From the NCBI RefSeq assembly GCF_026914265.1, contig NC_069129.1:23283743-23347742 (forward strand): a DNA stretch of 64,000 nucleotides. The letters are read 5' to 3'. The translations under genes and the position numbers were made by a program. The notes under the pieces were generated by a model. The model saw nothing but the letters and a program-made list of their open reading frames with translations, was not told where the DNA came from and ran no database searches. Positions 13,501 through 25,000 of this stretch are shown here, piece after piece; position 1 is the first letter of the stretch, and each line of letters starts with the position of its first letter. This DNA is from Mya arenaria. Taxonomy: Eukaryota > Mollusca > Bivalvia > Myida > Myidae.

Positions 13501-16500
13501 CTGACCAATAGGCTGAGTGGAAACACTGAGGCATGTGTAAGGATAGGGATAAGAGAAATGTTGAATACTGGCCCAGGACCCTGCCTAGTGTTCAGGTTTT
13601 ATGTTTCCATTCATTTTCATCCCTGCCATTTGTGATGTTCTCTTTGTAAGTGTAAGCCTCATGTTAATAATCTTAAAATGTGTGTCGTAAACTTGATGCC
13701 CATTTTGATGGCAATTTCATTAGGTGTTTACATAGCAGATCCATTTACTATGGCTGAAATACTGGTGAGAAAATCACCTTTAACTAAATAAAGCAAGAAA
13801 CAATCATATGCTTTGGGGGCTCATGTTAAACTTTGCCTTTTTTAATTGTGATAATGTTAAATAATTAATCGATGTCAATCTTTTGGTTCAGGTCACGCTC
13901 TCCTCTGAAGCGCCCCCGCGGTGGGCCAGCCGGGCGTGGAGGTATGCGGCAGGGTCAGCCCCCAGGACAGCCAATGGGACAACCACCCAGACGACCCCCT
14001 GATCAACAGAGAGGGTAAGTGGGCGTTAGGACTCTTTGTCCAAGTCTCAATCTCCAGTGAAGCATGTCCACAGTGCTCAAGCTGGGGGGGGGGGGGAGCC
14101 ATGCGGCAAGGTCAGCCCCTGGGACAGCCACCCAGACAATGCTCTTTTCTCTCAATCTCAAGTAAAGTGTTCCCACTCTGGGCAAGCTGGTCAAGAAACC
14201 ATACCGCCAGATGTGGCTATTGGATAACCGTAAAGATGACCAACTACAGCCTATTGGACAACCTCTCAGATAATCATCTGATAAATGGAAAAGTGAAGGG
14301 TTAAGACACTTTATAGGGGCCCAAATATCTGGTCATAGGTGCTCGAGGGGTGCCCCAGTAGAGTTGTCATGAGGTTGGGTTACCGGTAGTCTCGAGGACA
14401 TTTCCAAAACAACTGTCTGTTTAACAGAGGGTTAGTGGGGGTTTAAGCACTTTATCCAGGAATGATCTCTGCTCAAGGTTATCCAAGGGAATCTACGTAC
14501 TCTGAAGAGTAGGTATATGAGGCCTAGTTAGACCTCGGGACAACTTTCAGACAACCCTCTGGTCAATAGAGATAGTAAGTGGGGAATAATGACATGATTT
14601 CTTTTTTACTTGCCACAGATCATTATATCTCAAGTAAGCAGGCCTATGTGTTACAATCACATATACCGGTATTACAAAACAGATCAATAATTCTGTGGAT
14701 GTCTTGTGTTGTAGTTTTAATATATATATATATACGATAAAGTCAGATCTTGGTCAGGCTGCAGGTAAACCCCCTAGCTGTAGTTTTAAAATACATATTT
14801 TCTAACACATGCCATTTAATTCAGACCTGCGATGGTAAAGTCAAATTCTGGTCAGGCTATGGGCCAACCACCTAGACGGCCCTCAAATCAGCAGAGAGGG
14901 TAAGTAAGCATGAAAGACACATTACGTATGATTGTATGAACAACTATTTACTATTTTTATTTATAAACAAAAGTGAATTGGGGATTGCTTTTGTAAGTTT
15001 GATAGCAAAATGTTTTTGTTTTTTTTGTATGCCATTTTGTTAAGCATTTTTGAGCTATTTATAAGATCCTTGAGCCAAAAAAAATGACATTTTCAGTAAA
15101 ATTAAAAATATTCTGTTTTATCATTTGATTTTCAATGCGTTGTGAAAGACGAAAACGATACATTCAGAAACTTTAAAACAAAGTTAACTTCTTTTTCTTC
15201 ACCATTTTAAATGAAACAAAGGGCAGTCTATGCAGCTTAAAGAGCCCGCCTTCATTTTAGTATTGGAGAAAAAATAGTAAAGTCATCTTTGTTTAAAGTC
15301 CTCATTGGAAGCAAAATGTTGCCTTCGAAGGAAGCAATTATGATGCAATTTCAATTGGTATACACACACTACTAATGAAATGATCATTTTGCCATTTGAC
15401 ACCATTATTACATTTCTTTTTAGGTTTCATTTTAATAAAACTGATAAAAGCATTACATTCAACACAGGTAACATGTTTTTGTGAGGAGCAATTCTCATTG
15501 CAAGTAAAAACTTTCACTACTTATGTTTGATAGGGTGATATAAATGTTTGGTTTTTCTTTAGCCTGATGGTTGGTGATACTAACTAAATGTTTCTTTACA
15601 GAACTTGGTTACCAGATTTAAAACCATTTTCCTGGTTTTTACATATTGCCATATTGTTGTCAGTCATGATTATTGTTATTTTACAGACCAGGTGCAGGTC
15701 GTGGCCAGCCCGGTCCCCAACATAGGAGCCCAGAAAAGCGCCCTGGGCCTGGCCCTATGTCCCCGAGCAAGGTCCCCAGGGGGCCAGGTGTGCCTGGTGG
15801 TCCAGGACGGGTCCAAGGCCCTCGTCGTCCTGGCCCTGTAGCTCAACAGATTGCTGATGTGGGACGCGGACGAAAGCCAGGGCCACAGAGGCCTGGCCAG
15901 CCTCCACAAAAGTAAGTCACAGATCAATTAGGAAGCTCGATATTACACTCCTAAATAGACATATCTGGGGTATATGTTGGAGTTGCGTTTGTCCTGATAA
16001 GTATGTTGGTCAGCATGTGCTGTTGTACACCTGCCATTTTTTCGCATTTCTCTCCGTCGTAGAAGAGTTATGGCCACTGACTAAGTAAAAAATGATCTGA
16101 CCAGACAGCAGCTGGGGTTAGTCATAACTTTTGTAACATATTTTTTCGAGGTATTGCTATAGACTGAATTGATCTTACAATTAATTAATTTAAAAAAAAA
16201 CAAACAACATGATTCCTTTAATTTACCTGCAGCTTTATTGGCCTAAAGAAATTGGTCCTGTGTAGGGGATACTGATTAGTAGACTTTTAGATTTGGAAAA
16301 TTGAGTTTGCATCATTAAAGCCATTTGAATTAAAAAAATGATGTTTTATTTTCTTTTTGCTTTCAGAAAATTCCAAATGGAAGTGAAAACTAGAGACAAG
16401 TAAGTTGCAATGCAAAATTATTGTAAAACTGGACTTTCCGCATGTCAATTTTTTAGGTGAAGTTATTTGTGTGTACATGTATGTGCATTTTAAACATGCT

Positions 16501-16692
16501 ACCATTGGGGGACCTTTGTCACTTGCTGTAATGTCTCCTTTTATCATCGTGTTCTAAAACACCTTCAGTATCAACATCATCATCAAAACATCATCAGATC
16601 ATTCCTCATTAATATCATCATCATTGTCATCAATGTATTCATGGCCAACATCATCATCATCATTATCGTCATCATCATCACCACCTCCAACG

Positions 16693-16740
<48 letters not shown>

Positions 16741-19700
16741 CTGCTAGAACTCTTTATCAGCTGATGAAGTGTTGTTGATTTCATCTAGTATGTTTGAGTG
16801 CATGTCTTTTAGTTTAAGCTTGTCTGTTTTAGGAACAACAAAGTTGAAGTAAAGAAATTGTCCATGATGTTCACATAACACTGAGGACATACTCAGTGTG
16901 TATATACAATGTGATAAATTATGGCATAAATGCTACATCGGAAGGCAACATTTTGCTTCGAATTATGACTTAAAACAAAGATACTATTTTTAAATGAAAC
17001 ATAGGGAAATCTTTGCCACTTTAAGAGCCCAGCCTTTTTTTTATTACTTGAGTTTGATTAGGTTTTCTCAAACTGTTTGACAAACCTGTTTCCAAAATAA
17101 TGTTTTGACAGTACTCCATCAGGCGGCAGTTTTGTGAAAAGGTTTTTAGAAACCAACCTCACAATCAAACTCTAGTAAAAGACAGAATGCAGGGCTATGA
17201 CTGTATGTAAGCAGGGCAGATGTGCCATGATTGATTTACTATGATGAATAAATAGTAAAGTGATCTTTGTTATGAGCCTTCATTTGAAGCAAAGTATTTC
17301 CTTCAGATGTATTTATTATGTAATTATGCCCCCCTTCGAAGAAGAGGGGTATATTGCTTTGCACAGGCATGTTGGTCGGTCGGTCGGCGTGGTCCGTCCG
17401 TCCGTCGGTAGACCAAAGCTTGTCCGAGTGATAACTCAACTATTCCTGGACGTATGGTCATCAAACTTCACATGAAGGTTGGGCCTGACCAGTAGATGAC
17501 CCCTATTGATTTTGGGGGTCATCGGGTCAAGGTCATAGTGACCTTTAATGGTAAAATAATTTTAAAGCTTGTCCGAGTGATAACTCAACAATGCCTGCAC
17601 CCATGGCCCTCAAACTTGACATGGAGGTTGGGCCTGACCAGTAGATGACCCCTATTGTTTTTGGGGGTCATCATGCCAAAGGTCAAGGTCACAGTGACCT
17701 TGAATGGTAAAAGGTTGTCCGAGTGATAACGTGACAATGCCTGCACCCATGGCCCTCAAACTTGACTTGGAGGTTGGGCCTGACCAGTAGCTGACCCCTA
17801 TTGTTTTTTGGGCTCAATGGGTCAAAGGTCAAGGTCACAGTGACCTTGAATGGTAAAAGGTTGTTCGAGTGATAACTCAACAATGCCTGCATCCATGGCC
17901 CTCAAACTTGACTTGGAGGATGGGTCTGACCAGTAGATGACCCCTATTGTTTTTTGGGGTCATTGGGCCAAAGGTCAAGGTCACAGTGACCTTGAATGGT
18001 AAAAGGTTGTTCGATTGATAACTCAACAATGCCTGCACCCATGGCCCTCAAACTTGACTTGGAGAATTGGCCTGACCAGGAGATGACCCCTATGGTTTTT
18101 GGGGGTCATCTGGCCAAAGGTCAAGGTCACAGTGACCTGGAATGGTAAAAGGTTGTCCGAGTGATAACTCGACAATGCCTGCACCCATGGCCCTCAAACT
18201 TGACTTGGAGGTTGGGCCTGGCCAGAAGATGGTCCCTATTGATTTAAGGGGTCATTGGGCCAAAGGTCAAGGTCACAGTGACCTGGAATGGTAAAAGGTT
18301 ATCCGAGTGATAACTTGACAATGGCTGCACCCATGGCCCTCAAACTTGATTTGGAGGTTGAGTCTGGCCAGAAGATTGTCCCTATTTATTTTAGGGGTCA
18401 TTGGGCCAAAGGTCAAGGTCACAGTGACCTTGAATGATAAAAGGTTGTCCAAGTGATAACTTTACAATGCCTGTACCCATGGCCCTCAAACTTGACATGG
18501 AGGTTGGGCCTGACCAGTAGATGACCCCTATTGATTTTAGGGGTCAAAGGTCAAGGTCTCAGTGACCTTGAAAGCAAACTTGACAATTCTTGGACCTATG
18601 GTCATCAAACTTGACATGAAGGTTGAGCCTGCCCTGTAGATGACCCCTATCAATTTTGGGGGTCATCAGGCCAAGGTCAATGTCACAGTAACCTTTAACA
18701 CTAAAAAGTTAACAAATCTTCCCCCACTGATATCTCAACAATGCCTGAACCTATGATCATTAAACTTGACATGGATGTTAAGCCTGACCAGTAGATCACC
18801 CTTATTGATTTTAGGATTCATAGAGCCAAAGGTCAAAGTCACAGTGATCTTGAATGGTAAAAGGTTGTCCGAGTGATAACTCAACAATGCCTGAACCCAT
18901 GGCCTTCAAACTTGACTTGGAGTTGCATCTGACTTGTAGATGACCCCTTATGATTTAAGGGGTCATCGGGTCAAAGGTCAAGGTCACAGTGACCTTGAAC
19001 GAAAAAAACTTGTCTTGTGATAACTTGACAATGCCTGCACCCATGGCCCTCAAACTTGACATTTAGGTTTCTGGTGACCAGCTGATGACTCTGGATTATG
19101 AGTTCATAGAGTCAAAGGTCATGACGGTCATAACACACTTTATCCTCACACTTTAATGGTCATAATCTTAAAACAGCAGCAAATCAGCCGTCATTTCGGT
19201 CCATGCATATTTCATTCAATTGTCCATATAATCCTGACAACATGGTGCTCAGGGGGGGCATAATGTTTGACAAACATCTCTTGTTTATCACGTGGTTTAC
19301 ACACACTGTACTTGACCAATGCCAAAAGCTTTTAAAAGTGTCAAATATGGGCTTGAGCTAAGCTGTTATGGAAGGGTGCTGCACCCTGTCAATTTTTTGT
19401 TACACTCTTCTGCCATCATTGAACCAGCATGTGCACCCTTCTGCCTTCGTAGAATTAAATGCTAAAGAAAATCAAATAATTATTTATTTTGATTAGAACT
19501 TACATATCGGTAAAAGTTATACATACTTTCAAGCTTTACATATTTCTCAGTATAAACCTAATATTACTTTAATTAAACACAATTCCTCACATTTTCTATC
19601 AAATTCATAATCAAATTCATATTGTTACAATTTGACCTTGTAAATCCAAGCACCATGTCCCTTTTGTGCAGCACCCTGTCCTTTTTTAATACCTCTGAAT

Positions 19701-22060
19701 TTTATGCAAAGTAAAAAATATGCCATTCCAGTGTTGGTGAACACCTATGGTGCTTTAGTGTATGTTGTCTTGATTGAATTTTCCTTCCCATCATCACCAT
19801 TGCCTGCTTTTGTTCATGTCTCGATTGCTTCTGTGTTGTAGACTCCTGCCCCCGTCAGCCCTTGACAGACAGAAGCCAAAGTGAGTGACCTAGTCATTAC
19901 CCTGAGTAATTTTCTCATAGCCTGAGTCAAAATGCCATATCCTTAGACATAATCTCATAGCCTTAGCTAGCCATTATCTCATAGCCTTAGCCATATTCTC
20001 ATAACCCTAGTCATAATCTCATAGCCTTAGTCATTACCTCATAGCCTTAGCCATAATTGCATAACCTTAGCCATAATCCTATAGGCTATATAATAGCCTT
20101 AGCCATAATCTCATAGCTATAATCATTATATCATAACCTTAGTCATTATCTCATAGCCTTTGTCATTATCTCATAGCCTTTGTCATTATCTCACAGTCTG
20201 AGTCATAATATCTTAGCCTTAGCCATAATATCACTGCCTTAGTCATAATCTCATAGCCTTAGCCATAATCTCATAGCCTTGACCATAATCTCATAGCCAT
20301 AGCCATAATATCATTGCCATAGTCATAATCTCATAGCCTTAGCCATAATCTCATAGCCTTAGCCATAATCTCATAGCCCTAGCCATAATCTCAAAGCCCT
20401 AGTCATTATCTCATAGCCTTAGTCATTATCTCATAGCCTAAGTCATTATCTCTTAACCTTAGTCATTATCTCATAGCCTAAGTCATTATCTCATAGCCTT
20501 AGCCATAATCTCATAGCCTTAGTCATTATCTCATAGCCCTAGCCATAATCTCAAAGCCCTAGCCATAATCTCGTAGCCTTAGTCATTATCTCATAGCCTA
20601 AGTCATTATCTCATAGCCTTAGCCATAATCTCATAGCCTTAGTCATTATCTCATAGCCTTACCGTAAATGACTGGGTATTAGACACACTTTTTTCCCTCA
20701 GATTTTGATGCAAAAAAATGCCTGTGTATAATACCCAGTCATTTCTTATAGCCTAAGTCATTATCTCTTTACATGAGTCATTATCTCAAAGCCCTAGCCA
20801 TAATCTCGTAGCCTTAGTCATTATCTCTTAACCGTAGTCATAATCTCATAGCCTTAGTCATAATATCATAGCCTAAGTCATTATCTCTTAACCTTAGTCA
20901 TTATCTCAAAGCCCTAGCCATAATCTCGTAGCCTTAGTCATTATCTCAGAGCCTAAGTCATTATCTCTTAAGGCCAAAAAAAAAAATAGGTCTGTTTCCG
21001 GTCGCCCGACCGACCCTCTTATTTCCGCCGACCCTATACTTTTTATTGGTGTAAAAGTTAACTGCGCGCATATTTAGTACTTTTCGGTACTTTCTTTCCG
21101 TTAATTCTTTGGTCTCATTTCGAATTCGGTAATTTGATAAGCAGTCTATTAAAATGTCGGCACCCATGTCGAGTTTGTCAGTCAATAATCGTACAGTTAT
21201 ATATTAATCCTGCATAGCAATGTCCATGCTCTCCACGAGATCCTCGTGGGTATAACTGTAAGTTATGTGACGTCACACAGTGTGACTCTTTGATCTGAAG
21301 CCGATAGAATGTGTTTATTCAGTTCAATGCATGTATAAAATGGTGTTTTAATTAACTTGATGAAGGATTTTCACTACAGGCTTAATAAATAAGTTTATGA
21401 CCATTGATTACTACGGATAAATTAATAAGTGGTAAAATGCAAACATGAAGAAAAAAAGGCAGGTTAAACAAACATGTAAATAAAATGTAAAAATGGTAAT
21501 TTTCTATGTTTTCGGACAGCGAAAAAAATAATTAATTTAAGGTGTCCGAACTCTTAGGTGAATTACGGTATCACTTTCAGATAGTTAGTGTCTTAAATTT
21601 AGTACTAAACATATTTTTGAGATTTAAATAAGAAATTAAGTTTCATACTCTTAATTCAGTTGAGAATGGAAACGCTTTGTGAACACGGGTCAGGTGTACT
21701 TCGGAGATCATTGAAGTGACAAAAACAGCTTCTGACAATGTTTGGAATTTTAATATTCTATCAAATTTAAGAATAGCATTATAGCACAAATGTGAAATTG
21801 GTAAATATGAAAAATTGACAAATCTGAGGCACTCTTTTTCGACATCTGTCATACAGACAAACATGTTCAACAATACATGCATTTATATTCTAGAAAATGT
21901 ATATCTATACATTATAATTAATACACATTATACAGTTCTTAATAAATGAATGGACTTGTATTTACATTTTATGCTTTAGTACCTTTAAAATTGTCTCATA
22001 CGCAGTTAATATGGTTGTTTTTGAATAAAAGTCAGCCGCCTTCTATTCTAGATCACTTCC

Positions 22061-22091
<31 letters not shown>

Positions 22092-25000
22092 AAATAAATA
22101 AAAAAAAAAATTCCTACCTACCCTCTTTTTTTTGGGAAGGAGACCGGAAACGAACCTATTTTTTTTTTTGGCCTAACCGTAGCCATAATCTCAAAGCCCT
22201 AGCCATAATCTCTTAGCCTTAGTCATTATCTCATAGCCTAAGTCATTATTTCTTAACCGTAGTCATAATCTCAGAGCCTTAGTCATAATCTCATAGCCTT
22301 AGCCATAATCTTATAGCCTTAGTCATTATCTCAGAGCCTAAGTCATTATCTCTTAACCGTAGTCATAATCTCATAGCCTTAGTCATAATCTCATAGCCTT
22401 AGTCATAATCTTATAGCCTAAGTCATTATCTCTTAACCTTAGCCATAATCTCAAAGCCCTAGCCATAATCTCGTAGCCTTAGTCATTATCTCATAGCCTA
22501 AGTCATTATCTCTTAACCTTAGTCATTATCTCATAGCCTAAGTCATTATCTCTTAACCGTAGTCATAATCTCATAGCCTAAGTCATTATCTCTTAACCTT
22601 AGTCATTATCTCATAGCCTAAGTCATTATCTCATAGCCTTAGCCATAATTTCAAAGCCCTAGCCATAATCTCATAGCCTTAGTCATTATCTCAGAGCCTA
22701 AGTCATTATCTCTTAACCGTAGTCATTATCTCATAATCTTAGTCATTATCTCATAACCTTAGTCATTATCTCATAGCCTAAGTCATTATCTCATAGCCTT
22801 AGCCATAATCTCAAAGCCCTAGCCATAATCTCGTAGCCTTAGTCATTATCTCATAGCGTAAGTCATTATCTCTTAACCGTAGTCATTATCTCATAGCCTA
22901 AGTCATTATCTCTTAACCTTAGTCATTATCTCATAGGGCTAGTCATTTAGGGCTTGGCTTTTCTCATATTCATGGCCTCATAGTCATTTATCATGGTCAT
23001 CCTGCGTGTTGAAAATCATGTATTTTGGGGGACACATTCTAACAAGATTCATATAAAAGGAAAACTAGCATTACTTTAAGATAATCATAGTTAAACAATT
23101 GATTGTAAAGTAACATTTGCACCACGCAAGGTACATGAATAAGTACTTTTTTCATTTCACCCACATTCAGCATTCGGCAGAATAAATACTAGTTAAATCT
23201 TATATCTTTATCAATGTTTTGCATGAGATGACAAGTCCATGTTCTGTGTACTGTGGTTATGAATATATTTTACTGTGAAAGGATTTAATTGTATGTAATG
23301 CTTCCAGGCCACGTGCCCGAGGAGGCAGCAGTTCCAGTAGTCGAAGTCGGTCTCGAAGTCGCTCATCATCATCCTCATCAGCGTCTAGTTTTAGCAGTAA
23401 ATCATCACGGTCATACAGGTAAGTGACAACTACTTAATGTTTTTATGTTTGGAAAAAAATGAATATCCTCCCAATTTTATCCAGGGTGGGGGGATGGGGG
23501 GTATGGATTTGTCTTGGCTTCTTTCTGTTCGTCTGACCAAACATTCTGTGTTACTTGTACAATCGATACCCATTGGCTCCTATATGCAAGGTTTGAATTT
23601 AGACTGGCATACTCGCGAAATGCGAGCGACATTGCAAATTGCGATTGACTTTTATTTAAGCTCGCAAAATTCTGCGAGTGGCTTTTTCTAGACCACAAAA
23701 TGTTAAATGGAAAGTAGAATAAACATGAACTTAACTTCGCTACGTAGTCGAGTTTAAACAGTAGTGATGTTCCGATGATCGATTATAATCGAAAATCAAT
23801 TGGTTGGGCCTGAAATCGGCGACAATCGATAGTATTTAGTTATAATCGACTATCGAAAAAAAAAAAAATAGTAAGTGTTCAGATGTTATCTTTAACAAAA
23901 TGGCTAATGAAAGCCACAATGAGCAAGTAAATGAACTATTTGTTATACAACAACACTTAATAACTTCCATCATAGACATAAGGTATATGCATATAATGAT
24001 TGAGAGTTTAATACTGTACATGAATAAAACTACAACTCAGGTACTATCTAGTATTTTAAAAACCGATTGTACTATCGATAATCGGTTACTTAAGTGGAAC
24101 CGATCATCGATAGTAAAATTGCAACCGATTCCCAACACTAGTAAACAGCCTGTAAGTGGCATGTTTACAATACCTGTATAAAGAAGAAAGTACGGAGTCA
24201 CGCTCTAGTAAGTTTTCAAAAATAGAACAAATATGGAAAAGACCTAGTTTTATCCCGAATCTTTCCCGAATGCTCCGAGGCGTGCATAATACAAAGTGAA
24301 TATAAATGACATAATCATCTAGCTCGATCATTGGCTAAATTTAGCGCTTTCGCGCACTATATGTAAACCCCATCAACCTTTGAATATATTTCCCCCCAAC
24401 TCTATGTGAATAGACTTTGTCGATCGATATACATGTGTATTTCATGGTCCAAAGCATCCACGCTGCATTTACTGTTGCTTTTATTTATTTTAAATTTATA
24501 ATGTTATTATTTTTAATACTTATATCTACTTAATGAAATCTGTAGCGTGCTTGCCGAATGGGTATTACCCGATGGCAAGGGTAAATATACAAAGTGAACA
24601 ATGTCAAATTATTGGACAGCTTTGTTATCAAAAAGCGGCCAGCATCCTGATGAGGCTTTCCGTACCCTGCCAAAAATAATAAGCCATTAACAAGTTCTAG
24701 TAGTCGAGTCACTCAAGATTGATAGTTTTTAATATTAATAATATGTCTTAGGTGTAAATTTCTACTTTAATTAGACAATATAAGGAAATAAAGCAAATAA
24801 TAAAATTGCAAGTTGATTTTTCATTTTGCGAGTTGCCTCAAAAGGCACTCGCAAAATTTTGCGAGGGCTCCTCAAAGTTAAATTCGAACCCTGTATATGT
24901 AAAGGATAAAAAAAAAATTACTCTATCAAAGCATTTCTGCTTGGCCCCTGAAATATTGAGCCAAAGGGTTTTGCCTGCACCTCACAAAGTATCAAACTAA

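Larger units (their letters stand above)
19895..22960. repeat. 20-bp minisatellite, about 90 copies, interrupted
   Basis: The unit is AGTCATTATCTCATAGCCTT with variants (GCCATAATCTCATAGCCTT, AGTCATTATCTCTTAACCGT). It fills most of intron 19. A Harbinger-like element (20971-22174) and a short foldback element (about 20664-20746) are inserted in it; flanking units remain recognisable, so they came after array growth. Sub-blocks of three to four units recur, hinting at higher-order duplication. Confidence 0.93.

Noticed and set aside
14036-14304. Short frames after coding exon 15 as an extra exon
   Set aside because: They are diverged duplicates of exon 15 with lost acceptors and broken frame; reported instead as decayed copies.
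16599-16784. Minus-strand frame with a long aspartate run
   Set aside because: Produced by the (ATC)n microsatellite.
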